Shown: positions 13,101 through 21,116, numbered from the stretch's first letter. The stretch is 64,000 nt of DNA from Alphaproteobacteria bacterium HT1-32 (GCA_009649675.1 WJPL01000002.1:186001-250000); one strand, 5' to 3'. The notes: generated from the letters alone by a model not told the origin. Program-made: numbers and translations.

Positions 13101-15762
13101 CGCGGACAACAGTTACACCATCACCTCGGCGTCCAGTGTGGACCGGTTCAGCAATGTCGAACTGGTGGTCTTCAATGACGAAACACTGAGCACCGCCGCT
13201 ATCGACACCATCATCGGCGGCGCGTCGGATGACTTCCTGCTTGGCGGTCTGTTCAATGACTCGCTGAATGGCGGTGGCGGCAACGACACGATCAGCGGCC
13301 TGCTGGGCAATGATATCCTTGAAGGTGACGTCGGCAACGACACGCTTATCGGCTATCTCGGTGACGATACCCTGAATGGCGGTGCCGGCAATGACACGCT
13401 TGATGGCGGGTTCGGCAGCGACACCGCGATCTTCAATGGCAATTACGCTGACTATGTGGTGACCGGCAGCGGCGGCAACTTTACCGTTGCGGATACGGTG
13501 GGCACGGATGGCACAGATACGCTAAGCAGCGTCGAGGTGCTGGTCTTCAGTGACACGGTGCTGTCTTCCGCCCCGGTCACCCAGACCGGGACGGCCGGTG
13601 CGGATACCATGACCGGCGGCTTTGGCGATGACAGCCTGGCCGGCGGCGACGGTAATGATGTGATGTATGGTCTGGCCGGTAACGACACGTTGCGCGGTGA
13701 GAATGGTGATAACTCGCTTTATGGCGGCGACGGCAACGACAAGCTGTTCGGCAGCTGGGATAATGATTATCTTGATGGTGGTGCAGGGGATGACACGCTG
13801 GATGGTGCCTCCGGCAATGACACCATCCTCGGCGGCTCCGGCAACAACAGCATCATCGGTGGCAATCTCTATGACACGCTGACCTATGCCGGTCAGACGA
13901 GCGGGATTACCTTCGACTTTGACAATGCGACCTGGAACACGATTACCCATGGTGACGGCATTGATACGCTGGCGGACGCAGGCATCGGGTCGCTGTCGAC
14001 CGAAACGATTATTGGTTCGGAAGCCGATGATACGATGGCGGGAAGATCCGGCACAGACCGGGATCAGCTGGTCTTCGTCGGCGGCGGCGGCAATGACACG
14101 CTGCTTGGACGAGCTGGTACCCAGAAACTCTATGGCGGTGACGGCGACGATTACATCGATGGCGGTGGTGATCGTGACACCCTGTATGGTGATGCCGGGA
14201 ATGACTCTCTCATCGGCGGTGCCGAGCGTGACACCCTGTTTGGCGGTGACGGCGATGATGTTCTCGACGGCGGTGCTGATCGCGGTACCCTGTATGGTGG
14301 CGCTGGTAACGACACGCTGACCGGCGGCGCAGACCGGGATGAGCTTTATGGCGGCACGGGAAATGATTCGCTGTCTTCCGGTGACGGACGTGACTATCTG
14401 GAAGGCGGCGATGGTGACGATAATCTGAGCGGTGGCGGCGACTGGGATACACTGCTCGGCGGTGCCGGTAACGATACGCTGGACGGCGGCACCGGAACTT
14501 ATCAGACGCTCGACGGTGGCGATGGTGATGACGTCATGGACGCCACATCAGGCTCCAACAATACTCTGGATGGTGGTGCCGGTAACGATACAGCCATCGG
14601 TGGTGCCGGGGACGACCTGATAACCGGCGGTGTGGGCGATGACGACACCTTCACTTTCGGAGGCGGTACCGACACGCTGTCCTATGCTGGCGAAACAGCG
14701 GCTATTACCCTCGACCTCTCGCACGTCGCGGACTGGTACAAGATCAAGTCTGCCGGCGGCACTGATATCCTGGCGGACGACACAGTCGGGAATACGCTTG
14801 CCGTTGAGAAGATCATCGGTACGGAAGCCGGGGATACCCTGTTCGGTGATGATGGTCAGAATTCCTACAGCGGCCTGTCGCTATTGGGCGGTGGTGGTGA
14901 TGACACCATTCGGGGCGGTAACGGCAACCAGTATCTGGCCGGTGGCGATGGCAATGATACGATCTCCGGTGGCAGCGGCGCTGACTCTCTTTACGGCAAC
15001 GATGGTGATGACAGCCTGAGCGGCGGGTTCGGTGCGGACACCGTCTCCGGTGGTTCCGGCAATGATCATGTCAGTGGCGGCAGCGGTAACGACCTTATGT
15101 ATGGCGGCTACGACGACGATACGCTTGAAGGTGATGACGGTAATGACAACATGCAGGGCAATGTCGGCAATGACACCCTGCTTGGCGGCAATGGCAATGA
15201 TTCGATGTACGGCAACACCGGAAATGATGAACTCTCCGGGGGCTCTGGCAATGACCTTCTGAGTGGCGGTGATGGTCATGATACGCTGACCGGTGGCAGC
15301 GGAGATGACACACTGTCCGGTGGTGACGGTAACGATACCCTGCTTGGCGGCAGTGGTAACGATACGCTGTATTACTCGGCGGACAATGTGCTGATGGATG
15401 GCGGAACCAGCGCCAGCGACAATGATATCCTGTTCCTTGATTCCGGCGGCGGAACGCTGGACCTGACCGGCGCTGTATCCAGCCTGATCGACAACATCGA
15501 AGCCATCGATATGGACGACGGGGCCTGGATTCTCGACTTCCTGAGCGCTGATGTCGGTGAGATCACAGATGGCGACAATTCGCTGATCATCGTGGGGGAC
15601 TCCGGAGACAGTATCGTCAGCGGCGAGACCTGGACCGACAGCGGTAATGACACAGTCATGAATGTCGACGGCAACGGAAACGACACCTATTCGATCTATG
15701 AGAACGGCAGCTATACCATCATGGTTGATGATGATATCGATGTTTCAGGACTGACCGACTAG
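1..15762 (+). CDS. Giant RTX-type calcium-binding adhesin, 5' end outside window
   Basis: The frame is open from base 1 to the TAG at 15760-15762, so at least 5,253 residues are visible and the start lies upstream; the first in-window ATG (181) is internal. Nearly the whole protein is built of glycine/aspartate nonapeptides of the GGxGxDxLx type, which bind calcium and fold as beta rolls after type I secretion. Interspersed are about six 35-residue modules of the form GNxADYxVT...GTDTLxxVExxVF (near 1.6, 2.7, 3.7, 5.6, 13.1 and 13.4 kb), a repeat-poor beta-rich block (5.76-10.15 kb) and a C-terminal domain typical of secreted adhesins. I noticed no cysteine, as is usual for such proteins. The likely role is surface attachment or biofilm formation (inference). 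No secretion ABC/MFP/TolC genes are in the window. The class is secure, the ligand unknown. Confidence 0.93.
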   Translation, partial: SGDGDDNLTGSDNSDTILGGAGDDTIFGSLGDDSLNGEGASDENTLSYDTGAITSGVTVDMASATVTGDGFTDSFANFGKIVGSNSVDTMLGSTGADSLNGRSGNDIIDGGAGNDRLAGEGGEDSLRGGAGDDSLTGDANDDILDGGAGNDTLEGGTGDDILFAGAGDDVIDGGTGTDFVSYSDATSGITFSTTEGIAAVSGFGTDALTDVEGVIGTNFADTITAGGGIDTVRAGSGDDSIGVAGSTFNGVLDGEAGNDTLSLSGVTSGSATLLGGAGDDDLSGGDGNEKLDGGSGNDTLRGSAGDDTMDGGAGTADVVDYSTVTDGLTVNFGYGGGQQVTSGHGTDTLVNLEVLVSGSGDDTLTVSSSGTTVQAGAGNDTVRGGDGIHTLDGGSGTDTLDYSMVGTGAVTVDLANGTAEHNDFTDDLSGFEVVVGSDDDDVITGSDAGDSLLGGYGWDTISGGAGDDDIEGGSGRDNLSGGAGSDTLSGGSGNDQIDGGAGDDTLLGGSGSDTLTGGTGNDQIDGGAGSDVVTYAGNQADYTVTDIGNGAFTVVDNVGNLGTDTLTGVESIVFNDVTQTFISYDLTGTSGNDVLTGGELGDTLQGLGGDDTLTGNDGGDTLDGGSGNDYLDGGAGDDSITTGTGDDSVDAGAGNDKIYIDSTNTGTYSIEGGSGSDTVIIDSARDDWVIVPQGGQNPNVSVGLRNENTGVTHIFEGVDVFEFSDGSFNTASTTFAPFETDDSRLGGFGDDIINLGGGNDTADGEFGDDTIDLGSGDDTALHFGGEGDDTIIGGAGDDTLILNAPPTNGGDITLSSAYRTGNDLILELDDDTLTLAGHFDGTNAVENITINNAPYKLATGDTGTSGDDIIAGTTNDDTLTSGGGDDTIYGADGSDTAVFAGNLSDYTLTTEHDSETGPDLGGFTLTSASARSVLTGIEVLTFDDTTVSVSEFTALDTVGDETGELLTGSRVGDTIDGAGGADTILGGSGDDTLLGGDGADTITGGLGADTVELGAGADTVLWSSGDGNDSIADSGVDNDSLIIAGSVNISDATQSGDDAVITLTSGETLTIKDQFTGDQAIETVVLDSLGTTLGLRQDITGTSGDDLIIGDNMVNNLDGGAGDDYLFGNAGADSLLGAAGDDLLDGGADADYLDGGSGSDTLKGADGDDTLIGAAGDDTLEGEAGADTLNGGSGSDTLIGGAGADTLDGGAGDDLLQGGTGADTLKGGAGNDTIDSDASDTIIYNGNLADYSVTDHGDSLTITDNVGSDGTDTILNLNGTLVQFGDATVTAGPGIDSVGASSNDVIVGSLVDDTLNGDSGSDTLFGAHGDDSLIGGDGGDTLDGGRGNDVLTDDGGNDRYVYDSGDGNDTIIDSTGNDVLELNGVTLADATISNDTVTLTLGDGAVIEIRDQQGNETSAIDSVDLDGTTFDLVVGADGGQGQGGPEIVVGDSTDESLTNGVGAGYIFGGAGNDTLVGGAGNDTLNGGAGDGDVADYSGSAGAVSVDLSDTGAQSIGGGEGYDVLSGIEVLKAGVHDDTLKGSDGDETILGGSGDDFIFGSLGNDSLNGEGESSEDILSYDDSAFTSGITVDFAASTVTGSGFTDSFADFERIIGTDHADTAVGSTANDTFQGGDGDDVFDGAGGNDEMRGDGGNDTFLASAGDDYLYGGAGTDYLSYKNATAGVDAYVSDSEADVTGFGSDVLQDIEGVIGSDFGDTLTAGTGISLVQGGDGDDTIIGGSENATLSGGAGDDTINAGSANSTLEGGSGNDSLIGSSGNDLIIGDSGNDTIDGGSASDTLDYSAATSGVTVDLTNTSAQTIGGGMGSDVISNIEVLVGSDFNDTLTTNGGTLIGGDGDDSLIGGTSSDTIVFSGNVANFSVVSVGGVYRVIDNVGSGGTDILSTNVDAVVFDDTVGSITDFLTLNTFNNGSGDSLFSTAGNWTFNTVPSSGDDVSIGSGSAVLNSNVTVGGFAIANGATLDKGTFNLTTNGSGTVEDGGTLAGAFGSLDGGGTLSNSGLVDITGNATSDWAITNNSDGVIEISGNSLLRVEGSLTNAGEVRLTNVGRLLGEDASVIQNDGTITAGGTGTDTIRISDTASFINNGRIDADTDLQFDVFSTSTLDLSGGTIDITGNDITFNASSGASILLDGTEVFAGNTDDTVSFASDPRLFLSGNVTWSASAPVLDFSGTVRVDDDGTPRSFTYQGDDLVLASDSFLAGVSVENEGTMTATGTAFFGDTFTNDSTGIFNVDATVLGLDVTASLDGGGTNAGTINLIANEVSTDDRAAIYIDGGDTFTSTGHIASSGAGIDDNAILTDGTFIGGGTVDVDHDLDFSIATTGVIDVTATTLDIASGKTLTFNGFSGSKVILDNAVVLTDIADATVEFDGTVEIELESDLTWAAADPVLSFTGNVTMDDDGSARSFTYQADDLVLYSDTFLAGVSVENEGTMTATGTAFFGDTFTNDATGIFTVDATVRDVDVTASMAGGGSNAGTINLIANDGTVDDHASIFIENGETFTSSGVLQSGGSGNEANAVRTDGTFVGGGTIDVNHDLDFSIASVGVVDVTGSTIDISSGETLAFSGISGGKVIWDNSVVVTATPTAFVDFNGTTEIELASDVTWGASDPALTFSGNVTVDDDGTPRTFTYAGDDLALGSDSFAAGVVFQNQGSVSVVGSSTFGDSISNSGNFTVTTVPGDASIAASLLGGGTNTGTIELVANDGVVDDGASVFVDDDMTLTSTGSILSSGDGTVANAIRVDGVFEGGGTVDVDHNLDISIASSGVIDIAATTLDIASGQTLTFNGFSGSKVILDDSVVLTDVADAAVNFTGTVEIELENDVTWASGDPALNFSGNVTVDDDGSARIFSYAGDDLVLNSDVFAAGVTLDNDGTLTASGSVNLNDSFINDGLFSINSSITGGDVNVLLNGGGTNAGTINLIANDDASDDRGRLYVASGQNLANTGTILSSGAGTDANVLEIAGSMDGAGLIDVDYDLDVSLISGGVADVSSTTLDVATGATLTFRGANNTSVLEVSDLTEVSGASDGTVDLAGTIKMQLNGDVDWTSGDPALNFSGNVTIDDDGSARTFTYAGDDLVLNADTILAGVSFVNDGTISVSGSTFFGDSFTNNAGATLDLNTALTGGSVNTSLDGGGTNAGMIILTANDDASDDRARLMVSTGDTLTSSGTILSDGAGTSANILDIDGTLTTSGLLDVDHDLDIDVGSSGSVTLGGTTNVAPGTTLDIQGSGSGVTNTGTFILDGSLTVGASTSFTNEGTWTVNSGIDNAVVTGNAVLGNGSLVQMDIQGTTSGTTYDVLTVSGSLTLDGTLNVTTSAFTPSASDTFNLISAGSLSGGFDELTGLDFGTTVTYQVNVSGSAVQFVAVNVSFLGDGSGNTGTGSASQDVMMGLGGDDTLTGGGGADILFGGAGNDTLIAGDIAFNRMDGGDGFDQLQLSGSYDLTSIANYKIDNIEALNLGGGNDSILIDADMVKGFTDGVNTVTGQSGDLFIFGDSSDTVSFGTESWSFTGTEDHDTDGNASDETYDVWTNGDATVLLSQTINATGQGQYLVGTGSSDTLEGGLFDDTLLASGGDDTLIGNAGNDTLNGGDDNDTLYGGDGDDSLVGWNGNDTLYGDAGNDSLLGGVGNDTLDGGAGDDSLDGETGNDLLNGGDGNDIIEGGAGQDVLNGDAGNDDLDGGAGQDTLYGNAGNDTLDGGAERDTLYGGSGNDTLIGGTEDDYLYGEAGNDNLNGGSDDDTLDGGSGDDILLGDAGNDSLIGGAGNDTLDGGAGEDNLHGGLGNDTVSGDAGDDTLDGGSGNDTVFGGSGNDEIDGSTGSDILYGEAGDDDLDGGLGDDTLYGGDNEDLLKGNAGNDTLYGGAGDDSLQGGSLDDVLYGDAGEDSLIGEVGNDTLYGGADNDILNDTSGTNTLDGGTGNDLLTAGVGNDSLSGGDGNDTINAGSGDDSIDGGSGEDEIFADNGNDTVSAGAGDDTVYGDNGNDLIMGDAGNDSLLGESGNDTIYGGAGVDEISGGSGQDTIDGGTGNDSLIGEGGDDTLFGDAGNDEISGGDDDDSIDGGAGNDELYGDADDDSIAGGTGNDGLYGGDGNDWLDGGTGADTLEGGEDDDTLLGGSGNDRLEGEGDEDTLDGGAGDDTVDAGLGDDVIFGGSGGNDSLIFDGGTDTLTYENLTSAITYDFDASNRVSYSGGNDTLADSASAGNIQVEVITGSSAGDTMLGSSTVDTDITINAGAGHDTVEGRAGDQVINGDAGDDTLDGGADRDVLNGGSGNDTLLGGTDWDTLSGGTGNDLLDGGTGRDSLYGEAGNDTLLGGTDNDTLDGGAGDDTLNGGLGTNTIDGGSGNDTLIVSGNYADYTLTGADNSYTITSASSVDRFSNVELVVFNDETLSTAAIDTIIGGASDDFLLGGLFNDSLNGGGGNDTISGLLGNDILEGDVGNDTLIGYLGDDTLNGGAGNDTLDGGFGSDTAIFNGNYADYVVTGSGGNFTVADTVGTDGTDTLSSVEVLVFSDTVLSSAPVTQTGTAGADTMTGGFGDDSLAGGDGNDVMYGLAGNDTLRGENGDNSLYGGDGNDKLFGSWDNDYLDGGAGDDTLDGASGNDTILGGSGNNSIIGGNLYDTLTYAGQTSGITFDFDNATWNTITHGDGIDTLADAGIGSLSTETIIGSEADDTMAGRSGTDRDQLVFVGGGGNDTLLGRAGTQKLYGGDGDDYIDGGGDRDTLYGDAGNDSLIGGAERDTLFGGDGDDVLDGGADRGTLYGGAGNDTLTGGADRDELYGGTGNDSLSSGDGRDYLEGGDGDDNLSGGGDWDTLLGGAGNDTLDGGTGTYQTLDGGDGDDVMDATSGSNNTLDGGAGNDTAIGGAGDDLITGGVGDDDTFTFGGGTDTLSYAGETAAITLDLSHVADWYKIKSAGGTDILADDTVGNTLAVEKIIGTEAGDTLFGDDGQNSYSGLSLLGGGGDDTIRGGNGNQYLAGGDGNDTISGGSGADSLYGNDGDDSLSGGFGADTVSGGSGNDHVSGGSGNDLMYGGYDDDTLEGDDGNDNMQGNVGNDTLLGGNGNDSMYGNTGNDELSGGSGNDLLSGGDGHDTLTGGSGDDTLSGGDGNDTLLGGSGNDTLYYSADNVLMDGGTSASDNDILFLDSGGGTLDLTGAVSSLIDNIEAIDMDDGAWILDFLSADVGEITDGDNSLIIVGDSGDSIVSGETWTDSGNDTVMNVDGNGNDTYSIYENGSYTIMVDDDIDVSGLTD
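4620..5560 (+). repeat. RTX adhesin long module, copy 2
   Basis: Second copy of the composite module at 1-1130. It is shorter because part of the RTX array after the FTDSFADF segment is missing. The order of the non-RTX landmarks is the same, which argues for duplication of a block of about 1 kb followed by loss or gain of nonapeptides. Confidence 0.7.
6511..9830 (+). repeat. Five tandem ~220-residue beta-rich modules inside the adhesin
   Basis: Five successive units of roughly 650-665 nt are seen. Each begins with a phrase like DVTWxxxDPxLxFSGNVT, followed by VDDDGxxRxFTYxGDDLVL, then FxNxGTxxxxGxxFFGDxFTN, then a [20 protein letters not shown] motif and a GGxxDVDHDLDxSI motif. Unit starts are close to 6,520, 7,180, 7,845, 8,495 and 9,155. 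These units lack the GGxGxD calcium nonapeptide and look like a parallel beta-helix or autotransporter-passenger type fold, preceded by a [15 protein letters not shown] segment at about 5.82 kb. Neighbouring units are also similar at the DNA level, which suggests recent expansion or gene conversion. Confidence 0.8.
10310..10690 (+). other. Internal copy of the adhesin C-terminal domain
   Basis: This stretch encodes IDNIEALNL, then a DGVNTV...IFGDSSDTV segment, a SW segment and [15 protein letters not shown]. The same ordered landmarks ([41 protein letters not shown]) form the true end of the protein at 15.4-15.76 kb. In related type I-secreted adhesins this domain is normally found just before the stop codon. 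Its internal presence suggests fusion of two adhesin genes or a 5-kb C-terminal duplication. Confidence 0.65.
10690..12480 (+). repeat. Longest uninterrupted RTX nonapeptide array
   Basis: About 1.8 kb codes almost without interruption for GGxGNDxLx-type nonapeptides, the densest calcium-roll stretch in the gene. The codons for the conserved GND and GDD cores vary between synonymous forms, so this is a protein-level repeat with only partial DNA identity. It directly follows the internal copy of the C-terminal domain. Confidence 0.85.
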
Positions 15763-15811
15763 ATCGTTCCCGATAACACCCGTCTGCACTTCCAGCGGGC
15801 AGCGGAACGAT
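15763..15811 (+). terminator. Possible terminator after the RTX adhesin gene
   Basis: An 8-bp inverted repeat, ATCGTTCC (15763-15770) and GGAACGAT (15804-15811), begins at the base after the stop codon and encloses a partly complementary loop. There is no clear T-run, so intrinsic termination is only possible. Confidence 0.35.
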
Positions 15812-15901
15812 TCGGCGGGCTGACAGGTCAGGGCAGTCTCCGGGCTTTCGATGTCCCTTCTGTTCGGCTAGATTTGTCCGGATTTAATCTGGAGAAATAT
15901 C

Positions 15902-16687
15902 ATGACTGAACCTGTCGTCCTTGCCAGCGTCGATGCACGCGGCGTTGCCACAGCCACACTCAACCGGCCGGAAGTTCACAATGCCTACAATGGAGAGGTC
16001 GTTGGCCTGCTGGCTGAACATCTCATGGCCTGGGCAGTTGACGACGCTGTCCGGCTTGTCGTCATCCGTGCGAACGGCAAACATTTTCAGGCTGGTGCCG
16101 ATCTTGGCTGGCTGAAGGAAGTTTCCGGTGCGGACTGGCCGACCAATCTGAAGGTTTCCGTCGATACGACGAATGCGATGCGTGGCCTGTATCTATATCC
16201 GAAACCGACCGTCGCTGTCATTCAGGGGGCCTGTTACGGCGGTGGTACGGGAATCGCCGCATCCTGCGACGTGGTCGTTGCCTCTGACGATGCGAAGTTC
16301 TGTATCTCGGAAGTGAAGTGGGGCGTTATGCCCGGTCCGATCATCCCCCAGCTCAATCGCGCCATTGGTGAACGAAACGTCCGCCGTTATGCCCTGTCGT
16401 CAGAGCCTTTTGACGCTACGGAGGCGCTTCGTATCGGTATGGCGCATGAGGTTGCACCCCGTGCTGATCTTGATGCCGCGGCAGAGAAGGTCATCAGTGC
16501 CATTCTGGCTTGCGGCCCGGATGGGGTTGCCGAGACCAAAGCGGTCAGCATTGAAATGGCTGGCGGCTTTCCCGAAGATCTCGCCGCCCGTCTGGCAGAA
16601 CAACATGCGCGCAAGCGTATCTCGGATGAAGCCTCGGAAGGTCTCAACAGCTTCCTCGAAAAACGCAAAGCCAGCTGGATTCCCTGA
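15902..16687 (+). CDS. Enoyl-CoA hydratase/isomerase family protein (crotonase)
   Basis: This 261-residue protein has the crotonase core: NRPEVHNAYN near the N-terminus, the oxyanion segment FQAGADLGWL (about residues 62-71) and GGGTGIAASCD in the middle. Of the two catalytic glutamates of classical hydratases, the one in the GGGxE position is replaced (GGGTGIA), while the second is kept in ISEVKWG. The same pattern occurs in some methylglutaconyl- or isohexenylglutaconyl-CoA hydratases, so hydration of a branched unsaturated CoA ester is possible (inference). A GGAGAAAT ribosome site precedes the ATG. The gene stands alone behind the adhesin gene and ends in a strong hairpin. Confidence 0.85.
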   Translation: MTEPVVLASVDARGVATATLNRPEVHNAYNGEVVGLLAEHLMAWAVDDAVRLVVIRANGKHFQAGADLGWLKEVSGADWPTNLKVSVDTTNAMRGLYLYPKPTVAVIQGACYGGGTGIAASCDVVVASDDAKFCISEVKWGVMPGPIIPQLNRAIGERNVRRYALSSEPFDATEALRIGMAHEVAPRADLDAAAEKVISAILACGPDGVAETKAVSIEMAGGFPEDLAARLAEQHARKRISDEASEGLNSFLEKRKASWIP

Positions 16688-16704
16688 GAATCCGATCAGC
16701 ACCA

Positions 16705-16731
16705 GCCCGCTGCTTCAATCAGGCAGCGGGC
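16705..16731 (+). terminator. Hairpin after the crotonase gene
   Basis: GCCCGCTGC (16705-16713) pairs perfectly with GCAGCGGGC (16723-16731) around a 9-nt loop, 17 nt behind the stop codon. The tail CGTCTTCG is only weakly T-rich. A strong Rho-independent-type stem is likely. Confidence 0.65.
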
Positions 16732-16749
16732 GTCTTCGCGATCATGAGA

Positions 16750-16784
16750 AATCCCGGGCTGCCTGGAATTGGCAACCCGGGATT
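16750..16784. terminator. Symmetrical hairpin shared with the prpF 3' region
   Basis: AATCCCGGG (16750-16758) pairs with CCCGGGATT (16776-16784); inside, TGCC pairs with GGCA. It resembles the hairpin behind the PrpF-family gene at 19921-19952 and is followed by the same next ~35 bases, so it appears to be a duplicated copy of that terminator. Confidence 0.6.
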
Positions 16785-16818
16785 CTGACTTCTGTTCAGA
16801 TTACGCAGCAGCAGTGAA
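16776..16818 (-). pseudogene. Remnant of the 3' end of a prpF-like gene
   Basis: Bases from CCCGGGATT through the run attacgcagcagcagtgaa match 19946-19988, which is the terminator plus the last codons of the intact PrpF-family gene. Read on the minus strand, the fragment ends in Phe-Thr-Ala-Ala-Ala-stop, the same C-terminus as the intact gene. No further coding similarity is seen upstream of it. It is therefore a tiny duplicated or deleted scar, not a gene. Confidence 0.55.
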
Positions 16819-16918
16819 GCGGGGCTACGTTAATGAATTCTGTAAGTCGGAATTCCATTTTTCAGAGAATATGGTAGGCCTGTTTTAATTTTACTTACAG
16901 GCGTGGCCGGAGAGTAAT

Positions 16919-17812
16919 TTGAACCAAAATGCACAAAGAGAAGAGTTTTCAAAACTGTGCGAAGATCGCCTGCAGGCATTCAGTGATCCCGGTCCACTTG
17001 GCAATCTTGGGGCGCCGTATTTCCGCGCTGTAGAAACGCGCTATGGCTGGATGCTGTATCCGCGTATGGATGTCTATATCGGGCGCTCTCTTGAGCTCTA
17101 CGGGGAATATTCCGGACGAGAGGTCGATGCGATTTGCCGGCTATTGAAACCCGGCGATACGGTTGTCGATGCCGGGGCGAATATTGGTGTTCACAGTCTG
17201 GCCTTTGCCCGGCGTGTCGGGGAAAGCGGTGACGTTATCGCATTCGAACCGCAACAGGCGGTGTATCGGCTGCTTTGTGCAAATATGGCCATGAATGGCA
17301 TTCGACAGGTGCGGACTTTTCAGACGGCCCTTTCAGATCGCAAGGAAATTGTCCGGATGCCTGATCTCGATCTCGGGCAGCCTGGTAATTTTGGCGGCGT
17401 GGGCGAGGGAAAACCGCGACCTGATGGCATTCCGGTTCCCGCGGTACCACTCGACAATATCGATATTCAGACCTGCCGCCTGATCAAGGCGGATGTCGAA
17501 GGTATGGAAAGCCGCCTGCTGAAAGGTTCGGAGCAACTGATTGACCGGCTACGACCCTGCCTTTACCTGGAATATGATCATTTCGGGGATAATACGGCTT
17601 TGGCCGCTTTTCTTCGTGATGTGGGATATCGGGCCTGGCGGCAGTGTTTGCCCCTCTACAATGCCGAGAACTTCAGGGGCGTTGCTGACAACATCTTCGG
17701 CACGGTGACCAGTTTCAACCTGCTCTGTGCCCATCGTGATGACCGGCGGGTGAAGTTTGTCGGGGATGAAGTTGAGCTGTCAGCCAATCTTCCGTTGATT
17801 GCCGACAGTTAG
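16919..17812 (+). CDS. FkbM family SAM-dependent methyltransferase
   Basis: This 297-residue protein has the SAM-binding motif VVDAGANIGVHSLAFA (about residues 82-97), an acidic strand end VIAFEPQ and the FkbM signature IKADVEGMESRLLKG in the C-terminal half. FkbM enzymes O-methylate sugars, polyketides or other hydroxyl acceptors; the acceptor here is unknown. The start is a TTG behind GGAGAG (16909-16914); an ATG 10 nt downstream is out of frame. The gene lies between two decayed duplicate fragments, which suggests it sits at a rearranged site. A surface-glycan role is only inferred. Confidence 0.85.
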   Translation: MNQNAQREEFSKLCEDRLQAFSDPGPLGNLGAPYFRAVETRYGWMLYPRMDVYIGRSLELYGEYSGREVDAICRLLKPGDTVVDAGANIGVHSLAFARRVGESGDVIAFEPQQAVYRLLCANMAMNGIRQVRTFQTALSDRKEIVRMPDLDLGQPGNFGGVGEGKPRPDGIPVPAVPLDNIDIQTCRLIKADVEGMESRLLKGSEQLIDRLRPCLYLEYDHFGDNTALAAFLRDVGYRAWRQCLPLYNAENFRGVADNIFGTVTSFNLLCAHRDDRRVKFVGDEVELSANLPLIADS

Positions 17813-17816
17813 TTTT

Positions 17817-18058
17817 GACGGTGGACCCGGTAACTATGTACCATTGATACGAGAAGCTGTGGCTGACTGGCAGGCTGGAACGCTTCTGCCATCAACAAGA
17901 GAGAGCAGGAGCGGGCGAATGAAACAGCCCTGTCGCCCGATGGTTGCCGGCTTGCCTTCATGACGATGCCCCGGTTTTCAGGATCTCATTTCACAGGTCC
18001 GCAGATTACCTGGCGGATCCTCGACCTGTGCCCGGGGCAGACAGATATTCAGAATTGA
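17817..18058 (+). pseudogene. Deleted copy of the lipoprotein gene at 18433
   Basis: The leader (TTGACG, 16-nt gap, TGTACCATTGATACGAGAA) matches the leader of the intact gene (TTGACA, 16-nt gap, TGTACCATCGATACGGGAA). After about 70 unmatched bases, 17915-18058 encodes the last 47 residues of the same protein, from ANETALSPDGCRLAFMT to GQTDIQN-stop, with only four amino-acid changes. The roughly 390 codons between are absent. This is a recently duplicated paralogue reduced to promoter plus C-terminus. Confidence 0.8.
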
Positions 18059-18091
18059 CAGCACTCTCAAACCGGAGGGTGAACGCCACAG

Positions 18092-18126
18092 ATCCCGGGC
18101 AGCCGACCTGACGGTCTTCCCGGGAT
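18092..18126. repeat. Palindromic hairpin downstream of the pseudogene
   Basis: ATCCCGGG (18092-18099) and CCCGGGAT (18119-18126) form a perfect 8-bp stem. Similar CCCGGGAT stems occur at 16750-16784 and 19921-19952. It may act as a terminator but also looks like a dispersed intergenic element. Confidence 0.5.
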
Positions 18127-18159
18127 GACGAAAGGATGATGTCTGGAAGTGCTCTCTTT

Positions 18160-18202
18160 CCGTCGTCCCGGAACCGGCGTGAGCCGGGCTATCCGGGACC
18201 TT
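18160..18202. repeat. Imperfect palindromic intergenic repeat
   Basis: TCCCGGA and TCCGGGA arms flank a GC-rich centre with the word GTGAGCCGGG. Elements of this type are common between genes of alphaproteobacteria. The stretch has no coding potential. Confidence 0.45.
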
Positions 18203-18234
18203 TGCCCGGCTGTGATGTCTGAGCTTCGCTGCGA

Positions 18235-18326
18235 TCCTTCGAGACGCAGCTGCGCTGCTCCTCAGGATGAGGTAATCACAAAGCCCCCCTCATCCTGAGG
18301 AGGCGCCACGCGCCGTCTCGAAGGAC
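18235..18326. repeat. REP-like palindromic element, copy 1
   Basis: The element starts TCCTTCGAGACG and ends CGTCTCGAAGGAC, with an inner pair CTCAGGATGAGG and CCTCATCCTGAGG. The nested inverted repeats can fold into one long hairpin. A second copy with the same four landmarks is at 21155-21250. The segment 18058-18370 contains only such palindromes and no gene. Confidence 0.85.
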
Positions 18327-18371
18327 CATGAGAAACCGCAGACTATCCTACCTGACGCAGGCAATAGGTTT

Positions 18372-18399
18372 TTGACAGTTTATCTGACAACTCTGTACC
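18372..18399 (+). promoter_or_regulatory. Promoter of the lipoprotein gene
   Basis: A perfect -35 box TTGACA (18372-18377) is followed after 16 nt by TGTACC (18394-18399), a weak -10. The pseudogene copy upstream keeps TTGACG, the 16-nt spacing and TGTACC while the spacer has diverged, which supports the assignment. Confidence 0.55.
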
Positions 18400-18432
18400 A
18401 TCGATACGGGAAACACGAGGGAGAGCGCGCTG

Positions 18433-19740
18433 ATGCGCATGGCACGGCTGTCTGACCAGTTGTTTGTTGCAGCTGTTCTGTCGCTGTTTGTTGCTGCCTG
18501 CGATGAACAGCCTGCTGAGAAAGCGTCGCCGTCTGAGGTGGTTGATCCGCTGCGGGCATCGATTCTGGCCAATCCTGAATCATTGGACGAGGAGACCTAT
18601 TTTGCCTGGGGCGTGACCCTGGAGCAGGTCCAGCGCTGCCTTGATGTGCTGCCGACCGGCGATCCGGGCAATCCGTTTTGCGTCAGCGTTATCGAGGGTG
18701 ATGGCTGGCGCATGTATGATGCCGGGCCGGGCCTGCATAACAACGATGCCGAGGCTGTGTGGATCAATAACAGGCAGCTTGTGTTCCGGGCCCGGCACTA
18801 TCAGCGGGCGAAATATCGTAGCTATCGGGAAGCCGAGGGACCGGCATGGCTTTGGCTGTGGGACATCGACAAGGGCAGTGAGGGCATCACCAAGTTCCGC
18901 GAACAGCCGCTGGGCCCCGGAGCCGGAGGTCTTTGTTACAGCGGCCGGCATCTTCGGGCGGTTCTTGAGAGGGATTCGGAGCGTACTGTGGTACTGACCG
19001 GTCCGCCTGATGACCTCCGGGTGGAGATCGAGCCGAGGAAAAAAGACAGGCAGTTTCCACCGGCGCAAATGCTGAACCAGTTTGAATGCAGATGGCAGCC
19101 GACACCGCGGATTACGGATCCCTATCAGCCGGTGGTTCCACTGAGAGAAGGCGATGGTTTCCTTGAAGGGTCACCTTTCAATTTGTCTCTGGAAGAAAAG
19201 CAAAACCGACAGGCAAAGCTTATCAATATGGCACAGGGGGTAGCTGCAGCCATGCCATTCTCTGAGGGTTACACGTCCTTTCAGTGTCTGCGCTACGCGC
19301 CTTTCAAACAGGCCTATTTCACATGGTCCTGTTCAATGAATAACAACGGCAAGGATTTCCGCGGATATGCGGAACAGGATTGTGTCGACGGCTACTGGTT
19401 CCGGGGGGACGGGTGGCATGAAACTGTCTGTATGACCACGGAAGTTTACGGTCACGGAAGCCAGTCATATTACGTGCCGACGGCAACAGGATTCGTGATC
19501 TTCGCGATTGGCGGCAGGCATGGCGTATATCTGGCGAGAGAGGGCAAGGTTGAACGTATCCTGATCGGCCATTCCTATTTCAGTAATCGCTACCCGGCGA
19601 ATGAAACAGCCCTGTCGCCCGATGGCTGCCGGCTTGCCTTCATGACCGAACCCCGTTTTTCCGGTTCCGACTTCACAGGTCCGCAGGTTACCTGGCGGGT
19701 CCTCGACCTGTGTCCGGGGCAGACAGATATTCAGAACTAG
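18433..19740 (+). CDS. Predicted outer-membrane or periplasmic lipoprotein, unknown function
   Basis: The 435-residue product begins with a lipoprotein signal peptide: charged start, hydrophobic run LFVAAVLSLFVAA and lipobox Cys23 (VAAC). The mature part is rich in Trp, Tyr and paired Cys (for example SVIEGDG, FECRWQP, CLRYAPF, WSCSMNNN, EQDCVDG, ETVCMTT, DGCRLAF, LDLCPGQ). This suggests a disulfide-stabilised exported beta domain, perhaps a propeller. GAGGGAGAG lies 8 nt before the ATG. I do not recognise the family. A deleted paralogue lies just upstream, so the locus has undergone duplication. Confidence 0.7.
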   Translation: MRMARLSDQLFVAAVLSLFVAACDEQPAEKASPSEVVDPLRASILANPESLDEETYFAWGVTLEQVQRCLDVLPTGDPGNPFCVSVIEGDGWRMYDAGPGLHNNDAEAVWINNRQLVFRARHYQRAKYRSYREAEGPAWLWLWDIDKGSEGITKFREQPLGPGAGGLCYSGRHLRAVLERDSERTVVLTGPPDDLRVEIEPRKKDRQFPPAQMLNQFECRWQPTPRITDPYQPVVPLREGDGFLEGSPFNLSLEEKQNRQAKLINMAQGVAAAMPFSEGYTSFQCLRYAPFKQAYFTWSCSMNNNGKDFRGYAEQDCVDGYWFRGDGWHETVCMTTEVYGHGSQSYYVPTATGFVIFAIGGRHGVYLAREGKVERILIGHSYFSNRYPANETALSPDGCRLAFMTEPRFSGSDFTGPQVTWRVLDLCPGQTDIQN

Positions 19741-19750
19741 GGATTAAATT

Positions 19751-19920
19751 GTGAGCAATAACACAAGCGACGACCAGACAGCTGCTAACCCGGCGGGGGC
19801 AGGATCAGTGCAGCTGACGCGCATCGGCAAGGTACCGGGGTGGCGGTGAAGTCAATCGATACGCCGTGGCATGATGATCTCAAGGGCGAGGTCTGGCACC
19901 AGTCTCCTGACCGGAGGTGA
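19751..19920 (+). pseudogene. Possible broken small gene between lipoprotein and prpF-like genes
   Basis: A GTG-started 32-codon frame (19751-19849, ending KVPGWR) is followed by an overlapping 24-codon frame from 19846 that reads SIDTPWHDDLKGEVWHQSPD. The second piece looks protein-like in composition, and one frameshift would join them. I recognise no family; it may be a gene remnant or chance. Confidence 0.25.
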
Positions 19921-19952
19921 TCCCGGGGCGTCCGGTTGGCCGTTGCCCGGGA
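19921..19952 (-). terminator. Terminator of the PrpF-family gene
   Basis: On the minus strand, 18 nt behind the stop codon, TCCCGGG pairs with CCCGGGA around a GC-rich loop of 18 nt. The same hairpin with its flank is duplicated near 16.78 kb. Confidence 0.6.
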
Positions 19953-19970
19953 TTTTGACCCCTGCTCAGA

Positions 19971-21116
19971 TTACGCAGCAGCGGTGAAATTCGGGATCAG
20001 GACGCTGCCTTCCATCAGGCGGCGTGCGGTCCGGAACACGCTGGCGCGTTCTGCATGCCAGCCGTCGGCCTTTCGCAGGACCTCGGCATCGACCGACAAT
20101 ATGCCGGAGGGGGTTCCCAGCCGGATGGCGTCACCGGATCTTTTGAAATTGTGGGCGGCGGTTGAGCCTTCAAGGCGGCAGGCAACTCCGGCGCACAGAC
20201 CGCCGGTCAGCGGCAGAACACGATGACACTGCCCCATTGAAATCATGCGGACCAGCAGGTCACAGTCACCGGCAGGAACTTCCAGCCCGGAGATGGTCTT
20301 GAACGGTGCCGGTGCGGCAACGATAGCGACTTTCGGATTGCCCTGCGGTGTGCTTTCCGGATTCTTTGCCAGCCCCATCGCAACGGCGGCGGCACGCCGG
20401 ATCGCTTCCAGTGCGGCCATGGCTTCCTTGTTTGCTTCCAGCACGTCCGGCAGTTCGGTTGCGGTCAGACCAAGGGCGGAGGCTTCGATGAAAAGGCAGC
20501 CATTGGCGGCATCCACCATACTGACATCAATCCGGCCAATACCGGGTACATCAAGCTGATCGACCGTGTTTCCGGTCGGCAGCAGCTTGCCGCTGGTCGC
20601 GCCACCGGGATTAAGGAAGTCGAGGCGGATCGGTGCCGCAGTACCGCTGACGCCGGGGATTGTCTGCTCGCCCTCGATAACGGCCATGCCGTCCTTCACG
20701 CGAAAGCGGGAATGGATGATCTTGGATGTGTTCGTGTTGTGAATGCGCACCAGTGCCTCATCGCCCTCGACCTTCACAAGCCCCTCATCGACGGCAAAGG
20801 GGCCGACGGCAGAAGACAGGTTGCCGCAGTTTGCCGAGTAATCGACCACGGCCTCTCCGACCGCGATCTGGGCAAAGGTGTAATCCAGATCGGCCCCCTC
20901 AACGGTCGGCGGGCCGATGACCACAGCCTTGGAAAGGGAGGAAACGCCGCCGCCCATGCCATTCAGCTGACGACCGTAAATATCCGGGCTGCCGATAGCG
21001 GCGAGGAAGATACGGTCCCGCAGGCCGGGGTCAGTCGGCAGGTCGCGGTCATGAAAGAAGACCCCCTTGCTGGATCCGCCACGCATGAAGACTGCGGGAT
21101 ATTTCTGCTGTGCCAT
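19971..21116 (-). CDS. PrpF-family isomerase/tautomerase
   Basis: The 381-residue protein starts with the PrpF signature VFMRGGSSKGVFFHDRDLP and has GSPDIYGRQLNGMGGGVSSLSK and NCGNLSSAVGPFAVDEG, typical of the two-lobed diaminopimelate-epimerase-like fold. Family members are the AcnD-partner PrpF (2-methylaconitate isomerase) and 4-oxalomesaconate tautomerase (GalD), which move a double bond in tricarboxylic or aromatic-derived acids. No acnD or prpC is in the window; the neighbour is a gentisate-dioxygenase-like gene on the same strand, so a role in degrading an aromatic ring-cleavage product is the better guess (inference). A 152-nt gap containing a palindromic repeat separates it from that gene. 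Confidence 0.85.
   Translation of the reverse strand: MAQQKYPAVFMRGGSSKGVFFHDRDLPTDPGLRDRIFLAAIGSPDIYGRQLNGMGGGVSSLSKAVVIGPPTVEGADLDYTFAQIAVGEAVVDYSANCGNLSSAVGPFAVDEGLVKVEGDEALVRIHNTNTSKIIHSRFRVKDGMAVIEGEQTIPGVSGTAAPIRLDFLNPGGATSGKLLPTGNTVDQLDVPGIGRIDVSMVDAANGCLFIEASALGLTATELPDVLEANKEAMAALEAIRRAAAVAMGLAKNPESTPQGNPKVAIVAAPAPFKTISGLEVPAGDCDLLVRMISMGQCHRVLPLTGGLCAGVACRLEGSTAAHNFKRSGDAIRLGTPSGILSVDAEVLRKADGWHAERASVFRTARRLMEGSVLIPNFTAAA

Noticed and set aside
6511..15300. Short direct repeats that might be a CRISPR array or minisatellite
   Set aside because: The repeats are in frame nonapeptide or 220-residue codings with synonymous variation; no conserved repeat with unique spacers exists.
141..15686. 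Dozens of long open frames antisense or shifted within the RTX gene
   Set aside because: They are by-products of the GC-rich, repeat-based codons (Ser/Pro-rich or Met-rich translations), have no ribosome sites and mirror the real frame.
16919..18058. fkbM as part of a transposon or genomic island
   Set aside because: No transposase, integrase or target-site duplication was seen; only fragments of neighbouring genes flank it.
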